Of a stretch of DNA of 29,469 nt, positions 1 to 7,825 are shown piece by piece. A program made the position numbers and the translations under genes. This DNA is from Anaerolineae bacterium (GTDB lineage Bacteria; Chloroflexota; Anaerolineae; Anaerolineales; E44-bin32), in NCBI GenBank assembly GCA_030598885.1, contig JAUVOZ010000003.1, positions 1 to 29,469 of the forward strand. The letters run 5' to 3'. Within the stretch, counting starts at the first letter, position 1. Each line of letters starts with the position of its first letter. The notes beneath the pieces are model-generated. The model did no database searches, was not told the origin of the DNA, and saw only the letters and a program-made list of their open reading frames with translations.

Positions 1-2
1 GC

Positions 3-464
3 ATCCCAAGCGTCGGATTGAGCGGTACAGCGGCCGCCGCCAGCTTCTTTACTGACTGCCTCGATCGGGCACAATTTCAGCGGACTGGCTTCTGCGGGCT
101 GTTCCTGCCGGTGTTGGAGGACTCAGTCTTGGCAGCCCGTGTCGCACAAGGTCAACTCACCATCACCCACTTGTTGCTGTATGCGACCCTGTGTGGCACC
201 GGGTTGGACACCATCCCTCTTCCCGGTGATGCATCTCCAGAGGCGCTCGTCTCCCTCTTGATCGATCTGGGCACGTTGGCCCTACGGCACAACAAACCAC
301 TCACCGCTCGTTTGATGCCCATCCCCGGAAAAAAAGTAGGGGACGAGATCCACTTCGATTTTCCTTACTTCGCCGACAGCCGGGTGATGAACCTGCCCGC
401 CGAACCACTCAGTGGTCTGTTGGGAGGGTCGGGCATCCTCGATATTAACCCCCACCGGTCATGA
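3..464 (+). CDS. DUF711 (PFL/UPF0210-type) family protein, C-terminal part
   Basis: The reading frame is open from the left edge, so this is the 3' end of a longer gene; a TTG at position 18 is internal rather than a start. The visible residues match my recollection of the DUF711 C-terminal region: PSVGLSGTAAAASFF, then CGLFLPVLEDSVLAARVAQG, a CGTGLDTIPLPGD loop, PLTARLMPIPGKKVGD and a closing FDFPYFADSRVMN. The family is about 450 residues, so roughly two thirds lies outside the window. DUF711 proteins are cytosolic and resemble the PFL/glycyl-radical fold, but no reaction is firmly established. The gene is followed by a 335-base spacer with two palindromic elements, so it probably ends its transcription unit. 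Confidence 0.85.
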   Translation: MPSVGLSGTAAAASFFTDCLDRAQFQRTGFCGLFLPVLEDSVLAARVAQGQLTITHLLLYATLCGTGLDTIPLPGDASPEALVSLLIDLGTLALRHNKPLTARLMPIPGKKVGDEIHFDFPYFADSRVMNLPAEPLSGLLGGSGILDINPHRS

Positions 465-507
465 TTTGAGCCGAAGGACTCGTTCTTACCAGGCCTCAAG
501 CCTTCAG

Positions 508-574
508 CTATCAGCATTCAGCTTTAATTGAATCAACCCGCGATTAATAATAGCTCTTAGCTGACGGCTGATAG
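508..574. repeat. Imperfect inverted repeat (CTATCAGC type)
   Basis: The left arm CTATCAGCATTCAGCT (508-523) pairs with AGCTGACGGCTGATAG (559-574). Fourteen of 16 positions pair around a 35-base loop. The arms are built from repeated GCTGA/TCAGC units, a composition typical of mobile intergenic palindromes. It could also act as a weak terminator for the DUF711 gene, but there is no T-run after it. Confidence 0.55.
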
Positions 575-642
575 GTTTGCGCTAAAAGGTCGCTGACCTT
601 GCTCTCCGATCTACCGACCGGTAGAATGAAAGTGTCTTTACT

Positions 643-723
643 ATAGGGATCAGGGATTGGGGTTCGGGGATTAGGTATTGGAACACTGATCCTGATCCTT
701 GATCCCCTATCCCTTATCCCTTC
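643..723. repeat. GGGAT-type palindromic element, copy 1
   Basis: The left arm runs from AGGGATCAGGGATTGGGG near 645 to ATTAGG at 675. It is complementary to the C-rich arm from CCTGATCC at about 691 to the run of CCCTTATCCCTT near 722, with about 25 of 31 positions pairing. The plus strand carries four G-runs of three or four bases separated by three or four bases, a G-quadruplex-compatible pattern. Related copies lie at 2986-3072, 15835-15910 and 18629-18710. Confidence 0.8.
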
Positions 724-799
724 CAAAGGAGAGAGAGCCACATTCGGCCATCCCTCATGTATAAACATAAGCCTATCAATACGGATCCTTTTTTGGTCT

Positions 800-2986
800 A
801 TGAAACTCCTTGAAGATCTAAACCCCCAGCAGCGTGAAGCAGTCACTATTCCGCCTGGTCCGGTGCTGGTGCTGGCCGGTCCCGGCTCAGGCAAGACGCG
901 TGTGCTCGCTCACCGCATCGCATACCTGGTAGACCACTTCGGTGTCCAACCGAGAGAAATTATGGCCATGACTTTTACCAATAGGGCCGCACGCGAGATG
1001 GCCGGGAGGGTGGAGCAACTTCTGGGCAAGGCGGATGCCTTACATCCGGTTTCCAAAGGGGGTGTCAGTTTAGGTACATTTCACGCGCTGTGCGCTCGCC
1101 TACTTCGTCGCGAATCAGATCTGCTGCCCGTCAGCCGTGAGTTTGTAATCTTCAACGAGAGCGACCAGCACACCCTCGTGCGTCAAGCGCTTAAGGAGAT
1201 CAACCTCGATCCAAAACAAGTTCAACCCGGCAAGGTTCATGGCATGATCTCGCGCGCCAAGAATGAATTGATCGAACTTGAGGCCTTCGAAGCCGACACC
1301 TATTTCGCCGAGATTGCCCGCCGCGTCTACCAACGATACCAGCAGTTGCTGTTGCGCAATAACGCCCTCGACTTCGACGACCTGCTGCTGTGGGCGGTAC
1401 GTCTCTTCCGGGAGCATGACGACCTGCTGACCAAATACCATCGTCGATATCCCCATATCCTGGTCGATGAATTCCAGGACACAAATACTGCCCAGTACGT
1501 CTTGTTGCGCCTGCTGGCAGGCGAGGAGCCGGATTTATTTGTGGTTGGTGACCCCGACCAGTCGATCTATCGCTGGCGCGGCGCCGACTACCGCAATGTC
1601 CATCGGTTCAAAGAGGAATACCCACAGGTCAAGGTTATCCTGCTTGAGCAGAATTACCGCTCAACCCAGACCATACTTGACGCAGCGATGGCGATCATCG
1701 ACCGCAACCTTGGACGCCAACAAAAGCGACTGTTTACCGATCGGGGCACAGGCGTCCGCATCACCTTCGAAGAAGCCTACAATGAGAACGACGAAGCCCG
1801 GCTTGTGATCGAGACCATCGCCAGCCTGACCTACAGCGGCCAGGTGGAACCAGGCGGATGCGCGGTGATGTACCGCACTAACGCCCAATCGCGCGCGCTG
1901 GAGGAAGCCTTTCTCAAAGCCGGCTTGCCCTACCGGCTCGTCGGTGCACAACGCTTCTACGGCCGTCGCGAGATCAAAGACCTGATCGCCTACTTACGCC
2001 TGATCCATAACCCTGCCGATCAGGTCGGCCTGCTACGGGTACTAAACACCCCGCCGCGCGGTATCGGAGCGAAAACTGTCCAAGCGCTGCTACAAACAGC
2101 ATCCCAAGCAGAACTTGACCCGGCCGAGGTGCTGCTCGATCTTGCTGAGGGCGATCGTTCGCAGTTCGCCGACGGCTTCACCCACCGGGCCGGGGCAGCC
2201 CTGACTGGATTCGGTCGGGCAGTGCAAGGCTGGATCAAGATTGGTAATGAACTACCCTTGATCTCATTGATCGACCGCGTGCTGGAGGAAACTGGCTACC
2301 GGGAATACATCGACGATGGCACCGAGGAGGGGCAGGACCGCTGGGCAAACATCATGGAATTACGCGGCGTAGCACAGGAGTACCAGGAGATGGGGTTGAC
2401 CATCTTCCTCGAGCATGTCGCCCTGGTCTCCGACCAGGACACACTTACCGATTCCCAAAACGCCCCCACGTTGCTCACCCTGCACGCCGCCAAAGGTCTC
2501 GAATTTCCGGTTGTCTTTATCGTCGGTCTCGACGATGGCGTGTTGCCTCATCGGCGCTCATTCGATGACCCCGAGGCGATGGCTGAGGAGCGGCGCCTAT
2601 TCTATGTCGGCATCACCCGAGCCCAAGACCGGTTGATCCTGCTGCGTGCCTTCCGCCGCCGACAGGCTGGCGTCTCCTCGCTCAGCGAACCCTCGCGCTT
2701 CGTGGAAGATCTCCCCCCCGACTTGGTGGATGGGAATCTGGCCACCCATCAAACCTGGGACCAAGCTTCTTACCAACGTCAGACCCGCTGGGATAAGGAA
2801 CTAACCCAACCTATCGAAGCCCGCTACCAAGTGGGCATGCGGGTGCACCACCCGACCTTTGGAGAGGGGATCGTAACCGCAACCGAAATCGACCTCGACG
2901 ACGAAGTGGTCACTGTCGCATTCGAAGGAGGCGAAACCAGGCACTTGGCAGCCTCGCTCGCTGGCTTAACAATCTTAGATGAATAG
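800..2986 (+). CDS. pcrA: ATP-dependent DNA helicase PcrA/UvrD (SF1A)
   Basis: A 728-residue superfamily 1A 3'-5' helicase that unwinds DNA during nucleotide-excision and mismatch repair and clears RecA or stalled polymerases. The motifs occur in order: the Q-motif LNPQQREAV near residue 8, Walker A GPGSGKT at 27-33, TFTNRAAREM (Ia), VDEFQDT near 222-228 (II), QSIYRWRGA (III), LEQNYRS (IV), TLHAAKGLEFP near 558-570 (V) and ITRAQDRL (VI). The C-terminus, from about residue 677, has the short Tudor-like segment VGMRVHHPTFGEGIV that in PcrA/UvrD contacts RNA polymerase. That segment supports PcrA/UvrD over Rep. The ATG has no clear Shine-Dalgarno sequence; no better start was found. The stop codon abuts palindromic element copy 2. 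Confidence 0.95.
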   Translation: MKLLEDLNPQQREAVTIPPGPVLVLAGPGSGKTRVLAHRIAYLVDHFGVQPREIMAMTFTNRAAREMAGRVEQLLGKADALHPVSKGGVSLGTFHALCARLLRRESDLLPVSREFVIFNESDQHTLVRQALKEINLDPKQVQPGKVHGMISRAKNELIELEAFEADTYFAEIARRVYQRYQQLLLRNNALDFDDLLLWAVRLFREHDDLLTKYHRRYPHILVDEFQDTNTAQYVLLRLLAGEEPDLFVVGDPDQSIYRWRGADYRNVHRFKEEYPQVKVILLEQNYRSTQTILDAAMAIIDRNLGRQQKRLFTDRGTGVRITFEEAYNENDEARLVIETIASLTYSGQVEPGGCAVMYRTNAQSRALEEAFLKAGLPYRLVGAQRFYGRREIKDLIAYLRLIHNPADQVGLLRVLNTPPRGIGAKTVQALLQTASQAELDPAEVLLDLAEGDRSQFADGFTHRAGAALTGFGRAVQGWIKIGNELPLISLIDRVLEETGYREYIDDGTEEGQDRWANIMELRGVAQEYQEMGLTIFLEHVALVSDQDTLTDSQNAPTLLTLHAAKGLEFPVVFIVGLDDGVLPHRRSFDDPEAMAEERRLFYVGITRAQDRLILLRAFRRRQAGVSSLSEPSRFVEDLPPDLVDGNLATHQTWDQASYQRQTRWDKELTQPIEARYQVGMRVHHPTFGEGIVTATEIDLDDEVVTVAFEGGETRHLAASLAGLTILDE

Positions 2987-3072
2987 AGGGCAGGGACTGG
3001 GGATTAGGGATCGGGGATTAGGCTTTATAACAAGCGATCCTGATCCCTGATCTCCAATCCCAATTCCCTAAT
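2986..3072. repeat. GGGAT-type palindromic element, copy 2
   Basis: It begins at the last base of the pcrA stop codon. The G-rich left arm (2987-3022) has five runs of three or four G. The right arm (3039-3072), containing CCTGATCCCTGATC and CCAATCCCAATTCCCT, folds back on it with a 16-base loop. It may serve as the pcrA terminator, although no T-run follows. It ends about 10 bases before the putative galE -10 box. Confidence 0.8.
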
Positions 3073-3080
3073 ATGAACGC

Positions 3081-3086
3081 TATAAT
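3081..3086 (+). promoter_or_regulatory. Putative -10 box of galE
   Basis: A perfect TATAAT lies 36 bases upstream of the galE ATG. No good -35 hexamer is visible 16-18 bases upstream, because that space is occupied by the arm of palindromic element copy 2. Confidence 0.35.
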
Positions 3087-3121
3087 AGGGATCCGGACCA
3101 CTCGCCACTAAGGGTTAGTCT

Positions 3122-4102
3122 ATGAACATCTTCCTCACCGGCGGCGCCGGCTACATCGGATCAGCAGCTGCCAAGATACTGCTTCAAAACGGACACCAGG
3201 TCACAATTTACGACTCGCTGGTTACCGGGCACCGGGCTGCTGTGCCGGAAACTGCCCGTTTCATCCACGCCGATTTGGCTGACCATACCGCATTAGAGTC
3301 AGCCCTGCGGTCAGAGCCTTTCGACGCGGTGATGCACTTCGCGGCTTTCATCGAGGCCGGCGAAAGCATGCAAAACCCGGGAAAGTACTTCCACAACAAC
3401 CTGATCCTCTCGCTGGGTCTGATGGAGATCAGTCATCAGGTAGGTGTGCCGCGCTTCGTGTTCTCGTCCAGTGCCGCCGTCTATGCTTCCAGCGATGAGC
3501 CGCTCACTGAAGAATCGCCGCTTGGGCCGGCTAACGTCTACGGCCAGACCAAACTGATGATCGAACAGGCGCTTGAGTGGTACCGCCGTGTGCACGGTCT
3601 TCGTTATGCTGCCCTGCGCTACTTCAACGCCGCCGGCGCCTTGCCCGGGTGCGGTGAGGCTCACCAACCGGAGAGCCACGTGATCCCCCTCGTGCTCCAG
3701 GTTGCGCTTGACCAACGACCCGAGGTTGAAATTTACGGCACCGACTACCCCACTCCTGACGGCACCTGCATACGTGATTACATCCATATCGCCGACTTGA
3801 TCGCCGCCCACCTGCTAGCCCTCGACAACCTCGACCAACACGATCGGTTGATTTATAACCTTGGAAACGGTGCGGGTTACTCGGTTAAGGAAGTGATTGA
3901 GACTGCTCGTCAAGTCACTGGTCACCCGATCCCCACCCATGAGGCATCTCGCCGCCCAGGCGATGCGCCGCGCTTAGTGGCTTCCGCGGAGAAAATTCGC
4001 CGCAAGCTGGGTTGGGAACCGCAACATCCTGAGTTACACCAGATCATCGCCAGCGCGTGGGAGTGGCATCGGACACATCCCCACGGCTACGATGATGTCT
4101 AA
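3122..4102 (+). CDS. galE: UDP-glucose 4-epimerase
   Basis: A 326-residue extended short-chain dehydrogenase that interconverts UDP-glucose and UDP-galactose using bound NAD, feeding cell-surface polysaccharide and galactose metabolism in the cytosol. The NAD-binding loop is GGAGYIGS at residues 7-14. The VMHFAA segment, the catalytic FSSSAAVY serine region, the Y140-x3-K144 pair (YGQTK), the LRYFNAAGA loop and the RDYIHIADL segment are all in the usual GalE order. Length is normal for the family. The ATG is preceded by AAGGG at 3110-3114. Related epimerases acting on other UDP-sugars share these motifs, so substrate is inferred. The gene stands alone between pcrA and nth, with hairpin elements on both sides. 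Confidence 0.9.
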   Translation: MNIFLTGGAGYIGSAAAKILLQNGHQVTIYDSLVTGHRAAVPETARFIHADLADHTALESALRSEPFDAVMHFAAFIEAGESMQNPGKYFHNNLILSLGLMEISHQVGVPRFVFSSSAAVYASSDEPLTEESPLGPANVYGQTKLMIEQALEWYRRVHGLRYAALRYFNAAGALPGCGEAHQPESHVIPLVLQVALDQRPEVEIYGTDYPTPDGTCIRDYIHIADLIAAHLLALDNLDQHDRLIYNLGNGAGYSVKEVIETARQVTGHPIPTHEASRRPGDAPRLVASAEKIRRKLGWEPQHPELHQIIASAWEWHRTHPHGYDDV

Positions 4103-4142
4103 CAGCCCGATCACATCATAGTTCTCTACCTCAACACCTGTA

Positions 4143-4164
4143 GGGGCAGTTCGCGAACTGCCCC
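4143..4164. repeat. Perfect 22-base palindrome
   Basis: GGGGCAGTTCG is followed directly by its exact reverse complement CGAACTGCCCC. TGTA precedes it and TCA follows. It lies between galE and nth, just upstream of the putative nth -10 box. It resembles short palindromic intergenic repeats found in many copies in some Chloroflexota genomes (recollection, not searched). Confidence 0.8.
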
Positions 4165-4190
4165 TCATGGTATCCCCATATCATCCTTGC

Positions 4191-4196
4191 TATAAT
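4191..4196 (+). promoter_or_regulatory. Putative -10 box of nth
   Basis: A perfect TATAAT sits 6 bases before a GTG (4203) and 15 bases before an ATG (4212) in the nth frame. A transcript from it would be leaderless or nearly so. No clear -35 hexamer is seen. Confidence 0.4.
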
Positions 4197-4211
4197 CGCC
4201 TCGTGGAAACA

Positions 4212-4898
4212 ATGAAGAACTTGGCACTAGAAGTACATCAACGACTGTTGGAGGTCTACGGTCAACCCAAAATACGGGGACGGCTGCCACCGGTGGACCA
4301 ACTGGTCTCAACCATCCTTTCACAGAACACCAACGACACCAACCGTGATCGAGCTTATGAGTCGTTGCGGACGGCGTTCCCCACATGGGAGGCAGTGCGC
4401 GATGGCGACCCCCAGTCAGTGATCGAGGCTATCCGCAGCGCCGGGCTGGCCAACCAAAAGGGCCCACGTATCCAGAGGCTCCTCCAGCAAATCACCGCTG
4501 AGCGTGGCGAGATCAATTTGGATTTCCTGCGCCAACTCCCGCCCGAGGCGGTGTACTCATGGCTGATACGCTTCAAGGGCGTGGGGCCCAAGACGGCCGC
4601 TATCGTGATGTTGTTCTCTCTGGGCATACCGGCCTTTCCCGTCGACACACATATTCACCGGGTAACCGGGCGCTTGGGCTTGCGGCCAGACCGCGTCAAC
4701 GCCGATGAGGCTCACAATGTCCTGGGAGAATTGTTTTCCCCGGAGTCCTATTACGCCATACATCTTAATCTTATCCGCCATGGCCGCCAGGTCTGTACCG
4801 CGCGCCGCCTGGATTGCGAGCATTGCCCACTTAACGACCTGTGCGTGTATTATCAAAACCTGGTATCTGAATCCAACACCGACGGCCCAGATGAGTAA
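4212..4898 (+). CDS. nth: Endonuclease III (DNA glycosylase/AP lyase)
   Basis: A base-excision repair enzyme that removes oxidised pyrimidines and nicks abasic sites. It has the helix-hairpin-helix GVGPKTAA with the catalytic lysine, followed 18 residues later by the catalytic aspartate in PVDTHIHR, the same spacing as K120/D138 of E. coli Nth. The C-terminal iron-sulfur ligands follow C-x6-C-x2-C-x5-C (CTARRLDCEHCPLNDLC), the canonical [4Fe-4S] pattern. Starts at 4167 (ATG), 4203 (GTG) and 4212 (ATG) are all in frame. The 4167 start overlaps the palindrome and precedes the putative -10 box, so 4212 (228 residues) or 4203 is more likely. No Shine-Dalgarno sequence is seen, consistent with a very short leader. 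Confidence 0.92.
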   Translation: MKNLALEVHQRLLEVYGQPKIRGRLPPVDQLVSTILSQNTNDTNRDRAYESLRTAFPTWEAVRDGDPQSVIEAIRSAGLANQKGPRIQRLLQQITAERGEINLDFLRQLPPEAVYSWLIRFKGVGPKTAAIVMLFSLGIPAFPVDTHIHRVTGRLGLRPDRVNADEAHNVLGELFSPESYYAIHLNLIRHGRQVCTARRLDCEHCPLNDLCVYYQNLVSESNTDGPDE

Positions 4899-5004
4899 AC
4901 TATCATCCCGGCAAAGCAACCTGATTTCAATCCAATTACTGGCAGAGGAAATCATTTCGTCTATATTGCTTACAATAGTGTGATTGGGGGATCGAGGAGG
5001 GCAT

Positions 5005-5634
5005 ATGTCAACCCAAGATGTGGGAGATCGTTTTCGACTTCTCCTCTATGAGCGCAGGTTAAGCCGCTATCGTCAGCCAGCCATTACCCTGGCCGTGCTG
5101 CTGCTGGGTTTGTGGTACCCGGTTAGCATAAACTACCTATCTTGGCCTTCTCCCACCGATGCCCCCTGGTTGATGGCCGGTAGTTTGGTCTCACTAGCCC
5201 TTTGGCTCTTCACTTTGTTGGGTCCGCGTCTGGCCTATGCACAGCCACGCGAAGACCATCTACGTCTGCAAACGCCGATCTACCGGCTGAAAATCTCTTA
5301 TCGCCGCATACACAACACCCGTCCCATCGACTTCGCCAAAATGTTCCCACCCCCTATGGTGCGGCGGGGAGATCGATGGTTGCTGAGACCATTCTTCGGG
5401 GCAACCGCATTGGGGGTCGACGTCCAAGGCTGGCCTCTTAGTCCCACTGTGCTGCGGCTCTTCTTCAACCGCTTCTTCTTCGCGGTCGACCAGCCTTCAT
5501 TTGTGCTGTTGGTGGAGAACTGGATGGCGCTGAGCAACCAACTCTCCAGCCACATGGACGCCTGGAGGGGCACACGCCGCGAACGTCCACGCGGCCCCGG
5601 CTTCGACGCTGCTGATATCTTGCGGGATGAATAA
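5005..5634 (+). CDS. Two-TM membrane protein of unknown function
   Basis: A 209-residue protein I do not recognise. Start ATG 5005 is chosen because GAGGAGG (4994-5000) sits just upstream; a longer frame from TTG 4984 would include the ribosome binding site. Two hydrophobic segments lie near residues 26-46 and 55-75, with a short loop between. A basic soluble part follows, starting PREDHLRLQTPIYRLKISYRRIHNTRPIDF. Two helices followed by a strand-rich domain suggest a bacterial PH-like (YdbS/bPH) arrangement, but this is only a resemblance. The C-terminus is rich in Arg, Pro and Gly. A TACAAT hexamer at 4971-4976 could be its -10 box. Confidence 0.75.
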   Translation: MSTQDVGDRFRLLLYERRLSRYRQPAITLAVLLLGLWYPVSINYLSWPSPTDAPWLMAGSLVSLALWLFTLLGPRLAYAQPREDHLRLQTPIYRLKISYRRIHNTRPIDFAKMFPPPMVRRGDRWLLRPFFGATALGVDVQGWPLSPTVLRLFFNRFFFAVDQPSFVLLVENWMALSNQLSSHMDAWRGTRRERPRGPGFDAADILRDE

Positions 5635-5646
5635 TAGTTCTCTCGA

Positions 5647-5679
5647 CGACTTCCGAAGTCTTGCGGACTCCGGAAGTCG
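5647..5679. repeat. Hairpin repeat with nested palindromes
   Basis: CGACTTCCGAAGTC (5647-5660) and GACTCCGGAAGTCG (5666-5679) pair at 13 of 14 positions around a TTGCG loop. Each arm is also a near-palindrome around its own centre (GACTTC-C-GAAGTC), so alternative cruciforms are possible. It follows the 5005-5634 gene. It could end that transcript, but lacks a T-run. Confidence 0.75.
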
Positions 5680-5782
5680 ATATTGAGTCTATACCCTCAT
5701 CAATAAAATCATGCGGAGATTGGTACCGAGAAATGTGCCAGAACCTCAACCGTTGGAAGTTGCTACAAGAGGAGGACAAGCC

Positions 5783-7228
5783 ATGAAGAAGGCTCCGCGC
5801 TGGTACGATTACATCACCATAAATGTTTACTGGTTGGGACTGTCGACACTCGCTCAGACGTTGACCCCACTCGTTTTCCCACTGTTGGTTCAGGGCTTTG
5901 TGGGCGAACAGGCTAAAGGCACCTTTTTCGGAACGCTCCGTCTCTGGTCGTTAATGATCGCTCTGCTGAGCCAGGCACTATGGGGGATGCTCTCTGATCG
6001 CAACACCTCAAGATGGGGTCGCCGCCGTCCGTTCATCTTCGGTGGCACATTGTTCGACCTAGTATTCATCGTTGCAATCGGTTTCTCTGCCAGTATGACA
6101 GGAATGACTGGTTACTGGTTCATATTTATCATGGCGATCCTACTTCAGGTCTCCTCCAATGCCGCCCACGGAGCCCAGCAGGGCCTCATCCCTGATCTTG
6201 TGCCCGAGGACAAGCGCGGGCGCTTCTCCAGCATTAAAACCATATTGGAGATCCCCCTCCCCGTGATCTTAGTCGCCTTCACGATAGGCCCTCTCATTGC
6301 AAAGGGAAATATATGGACCGGCATCTTGATCGCGATGGCCATTCTAACACTGAGTATGTTGCTTACAATGCTTGTGCCCGAGCAGCCACTTACCGAAACA
6401 CCCTCCAAGCTGAATTGGGCTCCATTCTTGCGTTTATTATTGATGACCGGCTTCTTTACTGCCATCATCATTGGCATGGGAGAGTCCGTCAAATGGTTAG
6501 GGCGTCTGACGGAAGGGGTCAGCTCGACGAGTTCACTGCTTTTCATCATCGGCGGTATCGGCCTCGCAGCTATGGCTATCGCCGTTGGACTGGGGGTCTG
6601 GACCAGCGTTCGCATCAGCATCGGCGAGGCGGCCACGGCCAACCCCTCCTTCACCTGGTGGATAATTAATCGACTGGCTTTTCTAGTGGGGACGACCAAC
6701 CTATCCGGTTTTGCTGTGTACTTCCTACAAGGTCGATTGGGCTACGCGGAAGAAAAAGCCGCTGAGCCAGCCAGTCAACTAATGATGGTCGTAGGGGTCT
6801 TCATCTTGATCTCTGCGTTATCAAGCGGGTGGCTGTCCGATAAACTCGGTCATAAACGCCTCGTCGCATTCAGTGGGATCGTAGCTTCCCTGGGCACGTT
6901 GATTATCATCTTAACCACCAACCTTAATATTATCTACGTTGGCGGCTGCATCATCGGTGTCGCCACCGGATTCTTCTTCACCGCCAATTGGGCTTTAGGC
7001 ACCGAACTGGTCCCGAAAAAGGAAGCTGGACGTTACTTAGGCATCTCCAACTTGGCCGGCGCTGGCGCTGGAGCTGTGGGAGCATACATCGGTGGTCCCA
7101 TTGCCGATTTCTTCACCGTCCGGGTGCCAGAAGTGCCTGGTCTGGGTTATGTCCTCCTCTTCGCCATCTATGGAATCCTGTTCCTTCTCTCCGCCGCTGC
7201 CCTAACCCAGGTGAAAAAAAGGACCTAG
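5783..7228 (+). CDS. MFS transporter (SLC45/GPH-like)
   Basis: A 481-residue polytopic carrier with about 12 hydrophobic segments. Start ATG 5783 is preceded by AGAGGAGG (about 5768-5775); an in-frame upstream ATG at 5711 is less likely. The loop between helices 2 and 3 reads WGMLSDRNTSRWGRRRPFIFGG, the MFS DxxSxxxGRRRP motif seen in SLC45 sucrose carriers and GPH symporters. A second copy, SGWLSDKLGHKR, lies between helices 8 and 9. VPEDKRGRFSS and VPKKEAGRYLGISN are at the matching positions of the two halves. Sugar or glycoside import is plausible from family resemblance, but the substrate cannot be read from sequence. It is followed by a 333-base spacer. Confidence 0.85.
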   Translation: MKKAPRWYDYITINVYWLGLSTLAQTLTPLVFPLLVQGFVGEQAKGTFFGTLRLWSLMIALLSQALWGMLSDRNTSRWGRRRPFIFGGTLFDLVFIVAIGFSASMTGMTGYWFIFIMAILLQVSSNAAHGAQQGLIPDLVPEDKRGRFSSIKTILEIPLPVILVAFTIGPLIAKGNIWTGILIAMAILTLSMLLTMLVPEQPLTETPSKLNWAPFLRLLLMTGFFTAIIIGMGESVKWLGRLTEGVSSTSSLLFIIGGIGLAAMAIAVGLGVWTSVRISIGEAATANPSFTWWIINRLAFLVGTTNLSGFAVYFLQGRLGYAEEKAAEPASQLMMVVGVFILISALSSGWLSDKLGHKRLVAFSGIVASLGTLIIILTTNLNIIYVGGCIIGVATGFFFTANWALGTELVPKKEAGRYLGISNLAGAGAGAVGAYIGGPIADFFTVRVPEVPGLGYVLLFAIYGILFLLSAAALTQVKKRT

Positions 7229-7561
7229 ATGCCAGCAAAGACCTGAAGCAAGATCTCAAACGTATATAGAGAAAGAGGCCGGACCGCACTGATTGAATAT
7301 ACCCAAGCTGGTGACATAAAAGCACACTCGAAGCTCCCTTGACATCACATATAGTGCTTATAATTATGTTGGGTTCGAATTAAAAATGTGACGTGATGGA
7401 TTTCGCGTGTCGGAATCTCCCCATCCCACTACATGTATTACACCCACACCTGACTACAAAAAAGGTGGGTTTACGTTGTACAATCTATAGGTACATGTTC
7501 AAGCGAAAACGAGAATCACCGGACGCCACCAGAAGGGATCGACGAAGAGAGGAGTAAGGCA
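7229..7561. other. Gene-free spacer upstream of the EF-Tu-like gene
   Basis: There is no supported gene. It contains TTGACA (7339-7344) and TATAAT (7359-7364), only 14 bases apart. A second TACAAT lies at 7479-7484 without a -35 hexamer. A weak ACCCAC/GGTGGGT pair lies around 7442-7470. A GGTTCGAAT string near 7372 resembles a tRNA T-arm, but no acceptor or anticodon stem can be built around it. Confidence 0.5.
7339..7364 (+). promoter_or_regulatory. Candidate promoter with short spacer
   Basis: Perfect TTGACA (7339-7344) and perfect TATAAT (7359-7364) are separated by 14 bases, short of the usual 16-18. TAATTA at 7361-7366 would give a 16-base spacer. Possibly the promoter of the 7562 gene, which would have a leader of about 190 bases. 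Confidence 0.3.
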
Positions 7562-7825
7562 ATGACCAACGGAGAGCGCATCGGCGAGGTGATCCATTAT
7601 TACGGCAAGATCAACGTCGCGGTGCTGCGTTTAAGCCGAGGCTTGAAAATCGGGGACTCGGTTCATTTCCACGGCCAACACACTGACTTCCAACAGGAAA
7701 TCACCTCCATGGAGATCGAACACCAGGCTGTGAGTGAGGTGAAGGCAAGGAAAGAGGTGGCGGTTAAGGTTGATCAACGAGTACGCCGCGGCGATAAAAT
7801 CTTACGTATTACCGAGGAGACATAA
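7562..7825 (+). CDS. Translation elongation factor-like protein (EF-Tu domain 2 type)
   Basis: An 87-residue protein matching the free-standing beta-barrel family annotated as translation elongation factor-like. Characteristic segments are GEVIHYYGKINVAVLRL, a LKIGDSVHFHG turn, TDFQQEITSMEIEH and a closing VDQRVRRGDKILRI. These parallel domain II of EF-Tu/IF2 GTPases, but no GTPase domain is present. The family is small and common in archaea and some bacteria; its role is not established. The ATG has GAGGAG about 8 bases upstream. Nothing in the flanking genes (MFS carrier, dnaN) suggests a partner. Confidence 0.82.
   Translation: MTNGERIGEVIHYYGKINVAVLRLSRGLKIGDSVHFHGQHTDFQQEITSMEIEHQAVSEVKARKEVAVKVDQRVRRGDKILRITEET

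Larger units (their letters stand above)
465..799. other. Gene-free spacer with two palindromic elements
   Basis: No convincing reading frame lies between the DUF711 stop and pcrA. The spacer holds an imperfect hairpin at 508-574 and a long G-rich palindrome at 643-723, each listed separately. A TATAAA hexamer at 760-765 could be a -10 element for pcrA, but I find no matching -35 hexamer upstream of it. Confidence 0.6.

Noticed and set aside
7360..7400. GGTTCGAAT as a tRNA T-arm
   Set aside because: No acceptor stem, D-arm or anticodon arm can be paired around it.
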